A stretch of 49,436 nucleotides of DNA from Mycobacterium sp. PSTR-4-N (GCF_022348085.1 NZ_JAKRFN010000033.1:1-49436), one strand, 5' to 3'. Shown: positions 1 to 8,864, counted from the first letter of the stretch. Notes: generated by a model from the letters alone, not told the origin. Translations and numbers: made by a program.

Positions 1-343
1 CGGCACTGCAGGCACACCCGGCGCAGGAGACGTCGCGACCTCCACCGACGAACCCGCCGGCACCGCAGGCACACCCGGCGCAGGAGGCGTCGCAACTTCC
101 ACCGACGAACCCGCCGGCACTGCAGGCACACCCGGCGCAGGAGGCGTCGCAACTTCCACCGACGAACCCGCCGGCACTGCAGGCACACCCGGCGCAGGAG
201 GCGTCGCAACCTCCACCGACGAACCCGCCGGCACCGCAGGCACACCCGGCGCAGGAGGCGTCGCAACCTCCACCGACGAACCCGCCGGCACCGCAGGCAC
301 ACCCGGCGCAGGAGGCGTCGCAACCTCCACCGACGAACCCGCC
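1..343. repeat. Six 57-bp tandem repeats
   Basis: Six near-identical 57-bp units lie head to tail from base 2 to 343 and continue past the left edge. They differ by a few silent-type changes (act/acc, gac/ggc). Each encodes one 19-residue unit of the proline-rich protein on the minus strand. The high identity suggests recent expansion by slippage or recombination, so copy number probably varies between strains. Confidence 0.9.
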
Positions 344-1719
344 GGCACTGCAGGCGCGGGAGGAGCCGGCGGCGAAAAGGTCTCGATGGAACTGACCGAC
401 GGCGTCGCTGGCGTCGGAGGTGCGGGCGGAGAGAAGGTCTCTACCGAACTGGCGACCGGGGTCGCGGGGACACCCGGAGCAGGAGGTGCCGCACCCTCAA
501 CCGAGGACCCCACCGGAACCGCAGGCACACCCGGCGCCGGCGGCGCCAAAACACCCGACTCACCCACCACCGGAGCACCCGGCACACCCGGAGCAGGAGG
601 AGCACCAGCGCCCACCGGAGCACCCAGCGGGGCACCCGGCACACCCGGCGCGGGCGGCGCCACAACACCCGACTCACCCACCACCGGAGCACCCGGCACA
701 CCCGGAGCAGGAGGCGTCACACCCTCAACCGAGGACCCCACCGGAACCGCAGGCACACCCGGCGCCGGCGGCGCCACAACACCCGACTCACCCACCACCG
801 GAGCACCCGGCACACCCGGAGCAGGAGGAGCACCAGCGCCCACCGGAGCACCCAGCGGGGCGCCCGGCGCACCCGGCGCCGGCGGCGCCACCGCACCCGA
901 CTCACCCACAACCGGAGCTCCCGGAACGCCGGGCGCCGGGGGCGCGAAATCGCCTCCGGCAGCGGCGATTGGCGCGCCCGGGGCAGCGCCCCCGGCTGGC
1001 GCCACCGCACCACCGGCACCCTCAACCGGCGCACCGACACCCGGTACACCGGCCGGCGCCACCCCACCTGCGTCACCAATGACCGGCGCGCCCGGCGCAC
1101 CCGGAGCCGGCGGCGCACCCGCGCCCACCGGACCACCCACCGGCGCACCCGGCACACCCGGAACCGGCGGCAGCACAGCCCCGGCGTCACCGACAATCGG
1201 CGCCCCGGGGACCCCTGGCAGCGGCGGGCCCGCGTTGACAACAGGAGTCGCGACGGGTCCGCCCGGCGCCGGCGGTGCGGGCGGCGTCACGCCCGCAGCA
1301 GGAGTGACCGCAGCGCCCGGAGGTGCCGGCGGAACAGGAGGTGTTGCTCCTGTGCCCGTCACGGTCACCGGCACTCCGGGAGTCCCCGGCGCGGGCGGCG
1401 TGGCACCCGACGACGACGCGGATACCGAAGCCGGCGGACGCGGCGGTGTCGGCGGCAGTCCAGCCGATGCGGAACTGGCCGGCGGAACCACAACGGGAGG
1501 AGTGGGCTGACCCGGCCCGGCTGTGAACGACGACGCGGCATCGTGCAGAGCCTGCGGGATGTCAGCGGGGCGACTCGCGATTTGCTGGAGGATGCCCAGG
1601 CACTGCACGCCACCCCGGCCGGGGTCCGCGGCGGCAAGCGGCGTCAACAGCGGCGCGCTCAAGAACATCCCCGCGCTGCCCATCATGACAACGACGATGC
1701 CCTTCTTGGTCCGTGACAT
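1..1719 (-). CDS. Secreted proline-rich repeat protein (C-terminus off left edge)
   Basis: This frame is open from the ATG at 1719 to the window edge (573 codons, no stop). It starts with a typical Sec signal peptide: basic MSRTKK, a hydrophobic core, and a cleavage-like LAAA-DP near residue 31. A short non-repetitive head with one Cys follows, then several hundred residues of Pro/Ala/Gly/Val repeats built on a 19-residue unit of the type PAGSSVEVATPPAPGVPAV. A GGGAG Shine-Dalgarno-like stretch precedes the ATG. The plus strand is also open across the repeat (Gly-rich, from 386), but only the minus frame has a signal peptide and a ribosome site. I do not recognise the family. The composition suggests an extended, wall-spanning or surface protein; the function is unknown. 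Confidence 0.75.
   Translation of the reverse strand, partial: MSRTKKGIVVVMMGSAGMFLSAPLLTPLAAADPGRGGVQCLGILQQIASRPADIPQALHDAASSFTAGPGQPTPPVVVPPASSASAGLPPTPPRPPASVSASSSGATPPAPGTPGVPVTVTGTGATPPVPPAPPGAAVTPAAGVTPPAPPAPGGPVATPVVNAGPPLPGVPGAPIVGDAGAVLPPVPGVPGAPVGGPVGAGAPPAPGAPGAPVIGDAGGVAPAGVPGVGAPVEGAGGAVAPAGGAAPGAPIAAAGGDFAPPAPGVPGAPVVGESGAVAPPAPGAPGAPLGAPVGAGAPPAPGVPGAPVVGESGVVAPPAPGVPAVPVGSSVEGVTPPAPGVPGAPVVGESGVVAPPAPGVPGAPLGAPVGAGAPPAPGVPGAPVVGESGVLAPPAPGVPAVPVGSSVEGAAPPAPGVPATPVASSVETFSPPAPPTPATPSVSSIETFSPPAPPAPAVPAGSSVEVATPPAPGVPAVPAGSSVEVATPPAPGVPAVPAGSSVEVATPPAPGVPAVPAGSSVEVATPPAPGVPAVPAGSSVEVATPPAPGVPAVPAGSSVEVATSPAPGVPAVP
493..920. repeat. 228-bp higher-order repeat
   Basis: The block starting at 493 recurs at 721, exactly 228 bp (4 x 57) later. 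It is nearly identical for about 130 bp and then decays towards 920. It is older and more diverged than the 57-bp array at the left edge, and shows that the protein grew by duplication of groups of four units. Confidence 0.75.
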
Positions 1720-1876
1720 GCGCTCCCAGTCCTTCTGCGTCGTGCTGCAATTCCGATCAGTTACTGGGCTTACTGAACCGACAATTTGGAGAAACGCCGA
1801 CGCGACAAAAGCTGCGTTATGCAACCGTTGCCAAGGAGAAGCAATCCCGTTGCGGACACATCCGACTGAGCTGCGG

Positions 1877-2107
1877 TTATGCCATGCCGGCACTGCCGGA
1901 AACGCCAACCTCTGAAGGCGCTGTGAGTTTTCGTCCACCACGGGCTGCATGAGCCAGCGCTTCGTGCGCCACCACGCCGACCCTCCTCCGCAAACCCGTC
2001 TGCCACCGTTGCGCGAGCGCCTCATCGCATGCGATATCCGCTTCGGCGATGGCTCGCCGCGACGGCACCGAAAAGGTTTGCACTTCCGGATTGGCGCGGT
2101 CGGTCAT
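1877..2107 (-). CDS. Possible small ORF, 76 aa
   Basis: An ATG at 2107 opens a 76-residue frame beginning MTDRANPEVQTFSVPSRRAI. The first two thirds has high third-position GC and a plausible alpha-helical composition (EADIACDEALAQRW). The tail is poorer and there is no clear ribosome site. I do not recognise it. It could be a small DosR-regulon-type protein or chance. Confidence 0.25.
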   Translation of the reverse strand: MTDRANPEVQTFSVPSRRAIAEADIACDEALAQRWQTGLRRRVGVVAHEALAHAARGGRKLTAPSEVGVSGSAGMA

Positions 2108-2164
2108 GCCAGGCACGCGTTTGCGCCCGCGTTGCTGCGGCTTCCTGGCGCACGTCACACCCGC

Positions 2165-2182
2165 AAGGGACCATTGGCCCTG
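2165..2182 (+). promoter_or_regulatory. Candidate DosR box
   Basis: The stretch AAGGGACCATTGGCCCTG is an imperfect palindrome (GGGACC-ATT-GGCCC). It resembles the DosR/DevR motif of the form GGGAC(N)5GTCCC. It sits 52 bp upstream of the Acg-like start, the usual position for DosR activation, and would link the acg-usp-dosR operon to hypoxia/NO control. Confidence 0.6.
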
Positions 2183-2233
2183 TCCCAGCGCTCGAGCACC
2201 GCGCAGTCTGGCAGCAGACGAAGTGGAGGTGCG

Positions 2234-3229
2234 ATGACCACGCCGCAAATCGGATGCGAGCTGATCGTCGATGTGTTGCAGGTGGCTTGCCGCGCACCAT
2301 CACTCCACAACACGCAGCCCTGGCGCTGGACGCTGACCGGAAACACCGTCGACCTGTACCTCGATCCGTCCCGACGCGCCGAGAGTGCCGACAGCAGTGG
2401 ACGCCAGGCGTTACTCAGTTGCGGCGCCGTGTTGGACCATTTCCGAGTCGCCGTCGCGGCGGCGGGATGGCACGGCGTGGTCACCCGCTTCCCCGATCCG
2501 GAGAATTCCCTCCACGTCGCCAGCATCGAGCTCACCCCTGCGCCGGGCGTGAGCCCACAGCAGCGCCACCGTGCCGACGCGATCATGGCGCGTCGCACCG
2601 ATCGCTTGGCGTTCCTCGCACCTCCCGACGGGGCCGGCGACCTGGTCGACGCATCGATCGCCTCGGAGCATGCCGGCGCAGTTCGGCTCTGCGCCCTCGC
2701 TGACGAGCACCGCGCGACGGTGGCCGAGCTCTCCCAGGTCACCGACGTTCTGCGGTTGTACGACGCCGAATATCATGCGGAGTTGGATTGGTGGACAGAT
2801 CTTTTCGCATCCGATGTCGGCATCCCGGCCACCGCTCTCATTTCGGCGCCGGAGAGTGACCGTGTCGCGGTCGGACGCAACTTCCCCGTCACCAGTCGTC
2901 CGGAACGCCGCAAAGACGTCGACGAGGACCACGCACGCATACTCGTCGTGTCCTCCGTCGACGACTCCGCGGAGAGCGTATTGCGTTGCGGTGAAATGCT
3001 TTCCGCTGTCCTGCTCGACGCGACGATCTCGGGTCTGGCGACATGCGTCGTGACGCACGTGACCGAACTCACCGGCGGGCGAGACGTCGTGGCGTCACTG
3101 ATCGGCAATCGCGCGATCCCGCAGGCGTTGATCCGCGTCGGAAGAGCACCTGCTCTCGAGTCACCGCCGCCGCCCACCCCCCGACGAGATGTTCACGACG
3201 TGCTGCACATCTGCCCGGAGCCGACGTGA
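2234..3229 (+). CDS. Acg-family nitroreductase-like FMN protein
   Basis: The protein has 331 residues. The N-terminal ACRAPSLHNTQPWRW block is the hallmark of the Acg (Rv2032-like) nitroreductase family, in which the FMN-binding fold is kept but classical enzyme activity is reportedly absent or limited. A second conserved stretch (GEMLSAVLLDATISGLATC, then LIGNRAIPQALIRVGRA) closes the fold. The ATG at 2234 has GGAGG five bases upstream; the frame is open further upstream, but that part looks non-coding. The stop overlaps the GTG of the stress protein, so the two are co-translated. In M. tuberculosis such proteins belong to the DosR dormancy regulon, fitting the neighbours and the upstream box. 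Confidence 0.85.
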   Translation: MTTPQIGCELIVDVLQVACRAPSLHNTQPWRWTLTGNTVDLYLDPSRRAESADSSGRQALLSCGAVLDHFRVAVAAAGWHGVVTRFPDPENSLHVASIELTPAPGVSPQQRHRADAIMARRTDRLAFLAPPDGAGDLVDASIASEHAGAVRLCALADEHRATVAELSQVTDVLRLYDAEYHAELDWWTDLFASDVGIPATALISAPESDRVAVGRNFPVTSRPERRKDVDEDHARILVVSSVDDSAESVLRCGEMLSAVLLDATISGLATCVVTHVTELTGGRDVVASLIGNRAIPQALIRVGRAPALESPPPPTPRRDVHDVLHICPEPT

Positions 3230-4035
3230 ACTCCGAATCCACACCATCGGTCGTGGTGGGTATCGACGGATCCGCCGCCGCGCTGGAGGCCGCTCTGTGG
3301 GCCATCGACGAAGCCGAACACCGCGACGTTCCACTGCGCCTCATCTACGTCATCGACGCCGACCCCGACGATCAGCGAGGTCGAGCGCAGCGAATGGCGT
3401 GCGCTCAGACGGCCGTGAAAGACGTTGTGAACGCGGTCGAATCGACCGGACGACCAGTTCAGGTCGATGTCAGCATCGTGCACGGACGCCCGGTCGAGAC
3501 CCTGTTGCGGGCGTCGCGATCAGCGATACTGCTGTGTGTGGGGGCCCGCGGAGTGCGACATGCGACCCAGGGTCGCATCGGCTCGACCGCGGCGGCACTG
3601 TCCGCGGCCGCACAGTGTCCGGTCGCGATCGTGCGTTCTCACCGCGCGCATGGGCAGCAGCAACGATCCGTCGTCGTCGAGCTCGCCGACCGCGCAGCGG
3701 CGGGCGCCGTGCTCGACAGGGGTTTGGTGGAGGCACAGCGTCGCAACGCGGCGGTGCGGATACTGGCCTCATCGCCGAACACCGCCGACGTTGCAGCGCA
3801 GTGGGAGCGTCGCCTCGCCGAATCACGGCGCAGGTACCCGCAACTCGACATCTCGGTGGGTGGCGACTCGGATGCCCTCGGCTACCTGGCGGCCAACGCC
3901 GACGATGTCGCGCTGATGGTGACCAGCCGAACCCGCCGGGGAGGCCTGACAGAACTCGTGGGGGCGCCCGGTAACGCCGCTTTACGGGACACCGACTGTT
4001 CGATCCTGATCTGCGGTCCGCAGACCGCACTGTGA
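3226..4035 (+). CDS. Universal stress protein, tandem UspA
   Basis: This 269-residue protein begins with a GTG overlapping the previous stop (GTGA). The first UspA domain starts SVVVGIDGSAAALEAALWAI and ends in the ATP-binding signature GARGVRHATQGRIGST, which fits G-2x-G-9x-G-S/T. A second, more degenerate UspA-like domain fills residues about 145-269 and lacks a clear ATP motif. Tandem Usp proteins are common members of the mycobacterial DosR regulon and are proposed to sense ATP/cAMP in non-growing cells. Its place between Acg and DosR supports that role. The function here is inferred from family and context. Confidence 0.88.
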   Translation: MNSESTPSVVVGIDGSAAALEAALWAIDEAEHRDVPLRLIYVIDADPDDQRGRAQRMACAQTAVKDVVNAVESTGRPVQVDVSIVHGRPVETLLRASRSAILLCVGARGVRHATQGRIGSTAAALSAAAQCPVAIVRSHRAHGQQQRSVVVELADRAAAGAVLDRGLVEAQRRNAAVRILASSPNTADVAAQWERRLAESRRRYPQLDISVGGDSDALGYLAANADDVALMVTSRTRRGGLTELVGAPGNAALRDTDCSILICGPQTAL

Positions 4036-4037
4036 CC

Positions 4038-4745
4038 ATGGAGGGCCGACCGCTGAACGACGACGACGACGACGTCGCGACCAAGGTGAAAGTGTTCCTC
4101 GTCGACGACCACGAGGTGGTCCGCCGCGGCCTGATCGAACTGCTCAGCGCGGACGGCGATCTCGACGTGATCGGTGAGGCCGGCTCGGTGTCCGAGGCGT
4201 TGGCGCGGATTCCGGCGATGCAGCCCGATGTCGCTGTCCTCGACGTCCGGTTGCCCGACGGCAACGGGATCGAGCTGTGCCGGGACCTGTTGTCTCGCAT
4301 GCCGGATCTGCGCTGCCTGATGCTGACCTCGTATACCTCCGATGAGGCCATGCTCGACGCGATCCTCGCCGGCGCCAGCGGGTACGTGGTCAAGGACATC
4401 AAGGGCATGGAGCTCGCGCGCGCCATCAAGGACGTGGGAGCGGGACGCTCGCTGTTGGACAACCGCGCCGCGGCGGCACTGATGGCGACGGTTCGCGGCG
4501 AAGGGCGCGGACACGATCCCCTGTCAAGCCTCACCGATCAAGAGCGGGTCCTACTCGATCTCCTCGGCGAGGGGTTGACCAATCGGCAGATCGCTGCGCG
4601 AATGTTCTTGGCCGAGAAGACGATCAAGAACTATGTGTCACGGCTGCTGGCCAAACTCGGGATGGAGCGGCGCACGCAGGCCGCGGTGTTCATCTCCAAA
4701 CTCGATCAGCAGCGCGCTCATCCCGGCGACGACCCGCTGGGGTGA
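4038..4745 (+). CDS. dosR: DosR/DevR-type response regulator
   Basis: A NarL/FixJ-family regulator: a receiver with acidic pair DD, phospho-acceptor Asp in VAVLDVRLPDGNG (residue 69 from this start) and the TSYTSDEAML switch region, then a LuxR-type HTH (LTDQERVLLDLL...LTNRQIAARMFLAEKTIKNY). Long stretches match M. tuberculosis DosR from memory, including GNGIELCRDLLSRMPDLRC. The start is uncertain: ATG 4038, GTG 4032 overlapping the usp stop, or an internal GTG near 4086 that matches the M. tuberculosis start. The Asp run after the ATG is unusual. No histidine kinase follows, so DosS must act from elsewhere. Confidence 0.85.
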   Translation: MEGRPLNDDDDDVATKVKVFLVDDHEVVRRGLIELLSADGDLDVIGEAGSVSEALARIPAMQPDVAVLDVRLPDGNGIELCRDLLSRMPDLRCLMLTSYTSDEAMLDAILAGASGYVVKDIKGMELARAIKDVGAGRSLLDNRAAAALMATVRGEGRGHDPLSSLTDQERVLLDLLGEGLTNRQIAARMFLAEKTIKNYVSRLLAKLGMERRTQAAVFISKLDQQRAHPGDDPLG

Positions 4746-4752
4746 GCCGCGG

Positions 4753-6393
4753 TCAACGGGCGCGCAGCCAGACCGCGGTATCCGGCGGCAGAACCGTCTG
4801 CACGTCGGGCGCCGAAGCAAGCATCACCGTCGCCGATCCGGGCAGCGGCACCTCGGTATCGCCGGTGTTGACCCAGCACTGCGCGGCACCGCGTTCGAAC
4901 GCGATAGTGCCGGTGGGCGTGGCCAGCCACGTGAGATCGCCGGCATCGCACCACAACTGCGCGCGCAGACCAATCGCGCGCCGATACAGGTTCAAGGTGG
5001 AATCGGCGTCGCCGTCCTGCGCCTCCACGCTGCGCTCCGCCCAGTGCCCGGGCTGGGGCAACCACGTGACGGCGGCAGGGTCTGCGGCGAAGCCGTAGGG
5101 CACATCAGTCGCGTTCCAGGGCAGAGGAATTCGACAGCCGTCGCGACCAACGTCGGTGAATTCGGATTGCACCCACGTCGGATCCTGACGTACCTCGTCG
5201 GGCAGATCCTCCACCTCCTCGAGCGCCAGCTCCTCCCCCTGGTAGACATACGCGGTCCCGGGCAGGGCAAGCTGGACAAGCGCTGCGGCACGTGCGCGCC
5301 GCCGACCGATCACGTGGTCGGGGTCCTCATCAGCCCAGCGGCCCCGCTCCCAATCGGTCTCGATCAAGTGCCCTGGTTGGGAGCGGGAGAACCGGGTGAC
5401 GGTGCGGGTGACGTCGTGATTGGACAGCACCCACGTCGGGGGCGCGCCGACCGTGGCGGCGGCACTGATCGCGTCGTCGACGACAGTGCGCAACACCTCG
5501 GCACGCCAGGGGGCGCGCAGGAAATCGAACTGGAAAGCGGTGTGCAGTTCGTCTGGTCGCAGGTAGCGGGCCAACCGTTCGTTGCTCGGCACCCACGCCT
5601 CGGCGATGAAGATCCGCTCCGGCGTGTAGCGCTGCGCGACTGCCCGCCACCCGCGGTAGATCTCGTGCACGCCGTCCTGATCCCACGCGGGATGGCCGGC
5701 GCGCGACTGCACCAGGCTCTGCGCCGCATCGTCGGGGTCGGCGGTGTCGGGCAGACCGTCGGCCTTGATCAGCCCGTGCGCCACGTCGATGCGGAAGCCG
5801 TCCACGCCACGGTCGAACCAGAACGCCAGGATGTCCTCGAACTCGGCCCGCACCTCGGCGTTGTCCCAGTTGAGATCCGGCTGCTCGGGAGCGAACAGAT
5901 GGAGATACCACTGCCCGTCGGCGAGTCGCGTCCACGCAGGTCCCCCGAACACGCTCTGCCAGTTGTTGGGGGGCTGCGCACCGTCGGGTCCGCGGCCTGG
6001 CCGGAAGTGGTAGCGCTGCCTCGCGCCCGGTTCGTCGGAGACAGCGGCCTGGAACCATGCGTGCTGGTCGGACGTGTGGTTGGGGACGATGTCGAGCAGC
6101 ACGCGGATGCCCTGATCGTGAGCCTCGGCGATCAATGCCTGTGCATCAGCCAGGGTGCCGTAGGCCGGTTCGATTTCGCGGTAGTCGGCCACGTCGTAGC
6201 CCGCGTCGGCCATCGGTGACGGGTACCAGGGGTTGATCCAGATCGCGTCGACACCCAGCTGCGCGAGATAGGGCAAACGGCTCCGCAACCCTGCGACGTC
6301 GCCGACGCCATCGCCGTTGCCGTCGGCGAAGCTGCGAATGTAGACCTGGTACACGACGGCGGTCTGCCACCACGAGGACTCGGCGCGGGCCAC
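4753..6393 (-). CDS. aglA: Alpha-glucosidase (GH13)
   Basis: A 546-residue cytoplasmic GH13 enzyme expected to hydrolyse alpha-1,4/1,6-glucosides (maltose, isomaltose, oligosaccharides) to glucose. The TIM barrel begins at VVYQVYIRSFADGNGDGVGD. Conserved regions are DIVPNH (101-106), GFRIDVAHG with nucleophile Asp203, FIAEAW with acid/base Glu265, and LSNHD with Asp327. The start is GTG with AAAGGAG just upstream. It has no signal peptide, so it acts on imported sugar. It is transcribed divergently from the sugar importer beginning at 6625, with a palindrome between them, suggesting import and hydrolysis are co-regulated. Length and motifs fit Rv2471 (AglA). The exact substrate is not readable. 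Confidence 0.85.
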   Translation of the reverse strand: MARAESSWWQTAVVYQVYIRSFADGNGDGVGDVAGLRSRLPYLAQLGVDAIWINPWYPSPMADAGYDVADYREIEPAYGTLADAQALIAEAHDQGIRVLLDIVPNHTSDQHAWFQAAVSDEPGARQRYHFRPGRGPDGAQPPNNWQSVFGGPAWTRLADGQWYLHLFAPEQPDLNWDNAEVRAEFEDILAFWFDRGVDGFRIDVAHGLIKADGLPDTADPDDAAQSLVQSRAGHPAWDQDGVHEIYRGWRAVAQRYTPERIFIAEAWVPSNERLARYLRPDELHTAFQFDFLRAPWRAEVLRTVVDDAISAAATVGAPPTWVLSNHDVTRTVTRFSRSQPGHLIETDWERGRWADEDPDHVIGRRRARAAALVQLALPGTAYVYQGEELALEEVEDLPDEVRQDPTWVQSEFTDVGRDGCRIPLPWNATDVPYGFAADPAAVTWLPQPGHWAERSVEAQDGDADSTLNLYRRAIGLRAQLWCDAGDLTWLATPTGTIAFERGAAQCWVNTGDTEVPLPGSATVMLASAPDVQTVLPPDTAVWLRAR

Positions 6394-6405
6394 GGCACTC
6401 CTTTA

Positions 6406-6426
6406 CGCACATTCGACGAACGTGCG
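6406..6426. promoter_or_regulatory. Candidate operator palindrome
   Basis: Between aglA and the binding-protein gene lies a 21-bp near-perfect palindrome (CGCAC-A-TTCG-A-CGAA-C-GTGCG), ending 13 bp before the aglA start codon. This is the right size and position for a LacI- or TetR-family sugar repressor acting on aglA and perhaps on the divergent transporter. No regulator gene is adjacent. Confidence 0.45.
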
Positions 6427-6624
6427 TCCACGGTAGTGAACACCGACGATGTCGCGACAGCTGAGGCACTTTCGGGGTGGCCGCCGGCCGGTGCCGCGCC
6501 GATACGGCCCCACACCACCGGAGTTCCTGTGAACTATGACACACTCGTCGCTGTACCGAATGTGCTGGTCGTGGCCCTCGTGCGCAGGATCTCGGGAACC
6601 GCGACGTCATAGGACGAGGACGAG

Positions 6625-7935
6625 ATGAAACGAATTCAGTTCGCCCGCGGGCGACGACGTCGGGCAATCGCGCTGGCAAGCGCACCTCTGCTCGCCGCCA
6701 CGTTGTTGTCCGGATGCGGCAGTGACGGCGGGCCTCCGACGCTCACGTGGTACATCCTTCCGGACAACGGCGGCTCCGCCGCGCGCGCTCAGGAATGCGA
6801 GGCCTCCTCGGGCGGCGCCTACCGGGTGCAGATCGAATCGCTGCCCTCGACGGCCACCGCGCAGCGTGAGCAGATGGTGCGCCGCCTGGCCGCCGGAGAC
6901 GCCTCCATCGATTTGGTCAGCATGGATGTGGTGTTCACCGCCGAGTTCGCGAACGCCGGCTTCTTGCGGCCCTACACCGAGCAGGAGGCCCAGCGGCTGA
7001 CCGCCGGCATGCTGCCCGCCCCGACGAAGACCGGGATGTGGGACGACAAGCTCTACGGCGCACCGTACAAGTCGAACGCCCAGCTGCTGTGGTATCGCAA
7101 GTCGGCGGCCGCCGCGGCCGGTGTCGACCCGACGAGTCCCAACTTCACGTGGGACGAGATGATCAAAGCGGCTGTCGGACAACAGAAGAAGGTCGCCGTC
7201 CAGGCGCAGCGCTACGAGGGTTATACCGTGTGGATCAATGCGCTGGTGCTCTCGGGCGGAGGTGCGCTGCTGCAGGACGTCGAGGCCGGCCGCAACGCCA
7301 AGCCCTCGCTGGCCAGCCCGGCAGGCGAAAAGGCCGCCGAGATCGTCGGCTCCCTCGGGCGCTCCCCCGCCGCACCGACGGATCTGTCCAACGCCTCCGA
7401 AGAACAGGCCCGCGCCAACTTCCAATCGGACGAGGGAATGTTCATGGTGAACTGGCCCTACGTCCTCGCCGCGGCGCGTAGCGCGGCCGAAGACGGCACG
7501 CTCGCCCAGTCGGTCGTCGACGACATCGGCTGGGCCCGCTACCCCCGGGTGTCGGCCGACAGACCCAGCGCCCCGCCGCTGGGTGGTGCCAACCTCGGCA
7601 TCGGCGCCTACACCAAGCATCCCGACCAAGCGGTGGCCCTGGTCGAGTGCATCAACGCCGAACCGAAGGCCACCAAGTACATGCTCGACGAGAGCGAACC
7701 CTCGCCCTACGCCGCGTCGTACGACGACCCGAAGATCCGCGAGGAATACGCGAACGCCGATCTGATCCGCGAATCGATCGGCGACGGCGGTCCCCGACCG
7801 CCGACTCCCTTCTACACAGACATCTCGGGCGCGATCCAACAGACATGGCATCCGCCGTCGTCAGTCAACGGCGACACTCCGGAAAGGACAGATGAATTCA
7901 TGGCTGATGTGCTGGCGGGCAGGCGCCTGCTGTGA
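6625..7935 (+). CDS. Sugar ABC transporter substrate-binding lipoprotein
   Basis: A 436-residue lipoprotein: basic n-region, hydrophobic stretch and lipobox LLSG-C (Cys31), so it is anchored outside the membrane. The body is a family-1 sugar-binding protein (LTWYILPDN, GAPYKSNAQLLWYRK, FMVNWPYV). It resembles LpqY, the trehalose-binding protein of mycobacteria, and the operon order lipoprotein-permease-permease-ATPase matches lpqY-sugABC. It is divergent enough, and lies beside aglA, so a paralogous importer for maltose-type glucosides is equally possible. A strong AGGACGAGGACGAG site precedes the ATG. The stop overlaps the next GTG. Confidence 0.8.
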   Translation: MKRIQFARGRRRRAIALASAPLLAATLLSGCGSDGGPPTLTWYILPDNGGSAARAQECEASSGGAYRVQIESLPSTATAQREQMVRRLAAGDASIDLVSMDVVFTAEFANAGFLRPYTEQEAQRLTAGMLPAPTKTGMWDDKLYGAPYKSNAQLLWYRKSAAAAAGVDPTSPNFTWDEMIKAAVGQQKKVAVQAQRYEGYTVWINALVLSGGGALLQDVEAGRNAKPSLASPAGEKAAEIVGSLGRSPAAPTDLSNASEEQARANFQSDEGMFMVNWPYVLAAARSAAEDGTLAQSVVDDIGWARYPRVSADRPSAPPLGGANLGIGAYTKHPDQAVALVECINAEPKATKYMLDESEPSPYAASYDDPKIREEYANADLIRESIGDGGPRPPTPFYTDISGAIQQTWHPPSSVNGDTPERTDEFMADVLAGRRLL

Positions 7936-8864
7936 CGACGCTCCAGGATCCGCCGCTGCAGAAAGAGCCGGGCCAACCGTCGGTCAGCGAGCGCGCCAAG
8001 GGTGAACGCCGGCTCGGCCTGTACCTCACGCTGCCCTCCTACATCGTGATGCTCCTCGTCACCGCCTACCCCCTCGGGTACGCACTCGTCTTGTCGCTGT
8101 ACAACTTCCGGCTCACCGATCCGCAGGGGCGGAGCTTCGTCGGACTGAGCAACTACGGCGTCATCCTCACCGATCCGGTGTGGTGGAACGACTTCGTCAC
8201 CACGCTGGCGATCACCGTCGTCACCGTGGCGGTCGAATTGGTGCTCGGCTTCTGGTTGGCTTTCGTGATGCTGCGCATCGAGCGCGGGCGTGGACCGCTG
8301 CGCACGGCGATCCTCATCCCCTACGGCATCGTCACCGTGGTGTCGGCGTTCATCTGGCGCTACGCGTTCGCCATCGACTCGGGCTTCGTCAACCAATGGC
8401 TGAACCTCACCGATTTCGACTGGTTCGGCGATCGCTGGTCGGCTATTTTCGTCATCTGCCTGTCGGAGATCTGGAAGACGACCCCGTTCATCTCGCTGCT
8501 GCTGCTCGCCGGGCTGGTGCAGGTGCCCGAGGACATGCAGGAAGCCGCCAAGGTCGACGGTGCGACTGCCTGGCAACGACTGTGGAAGGTGACGCTTCCC
8601 AACATGAAGGCCGCGATCATGGTCGCGCTGCTGTTCCGCACCCTCGACGCGTGGCGCATCTTCGACAACCCCTACGTGATGACGGCGGGCGCCAACAACA
8701 CCGAGACGATCTCGTTCCTGGCCTACCGGCAGAACGTGACGCTGGTGAACCTCGGTATGGGGTCGGCGGTGTCGGTGCTGTTGTTCCTGTCGGTGGTGGC
8801 GATCGCGTGGATCTTCATCAAGGTCTTCAAAACCGACCTGTCGCAAGTCAGGGGTGACCAGTGA
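7932..8864 (+). CDS. Sugar ABC permease (SugA-like)
   Basis: A 310-residue integral membrane protein with six predicted helices. The cytoplasmic EAA loop is readable as EDMQEAAKVDGATAWQRLWKVTLP, the docking site for the ATPase. The N-terminal Pro-rich tail is cytoplasmic. The GTG start overlaps the lipoprotein stop (GTGA). It pairs with the next gene as a heterodimeric channel of the MalF/SugA class. Substrate identity is inferred from the cluster only. Confidence 0.82.
   Translation: MTTLQDPPLQKEPGQPSVSERAKGERRLGLYLTLPSYIVMLLVTAYPLGYALVLSLYNFRLTDPQGRSFVGLSNYGVILTDPVWWNDFVTTLAITVVTVAVELVLGFWLAFVMLRIERGRGPLRTAILIPYGIVTVVSAFIWRYAFAIDSGFVNQWLNLTDFDWFGDRWSAIFVICLSEIWKTTPFISLLLLAGLVQVPEDMQEAAKVDGATAWQRLWKVTLPNMKAAIMVALLFRTLDAWRIFDNPYVMTAGANNTETISFLAYRQNVTLVNLGMGSAVSVLLFLSVVAIAWIFIKVFKTDLSQVRGDQ

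Larger units (their letters stand above)
1720..2233. other. Intergenic region between divergent genes
   Basis: This 514-bp stretch separates the proline-rich gene (minus) from the Acg-like gene (plus). It holds the promoter of each and the DosR-type box at 2165-2182. Codon use and composition are weaker than in flanking genes. The only possible gene is a poorly supported minus-strand ORF at 1877-2107. Confidence 0.5.

Noticed and set aside
1..343. CRISPR array
   Set aside because: Units are contiguous 57-bp coding repeats without spacers; the same holds for the 69-bp repeats at 22590-22796.
386..1510. Plus-strand collagen-like Gly-rich open frame
   Set aside because: It is the complement of the proline-rich minus-strand gene, which has a signal peptide, a ribosome site and an uninterrupted frame; the plus frame has no start context.
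1949..2233. N-terminal extension of the Acg-like protein
   Set aside because: No family similarity, no ribosome site; ATG 2234 follows GGAGG and the DosR box lies within the extension.
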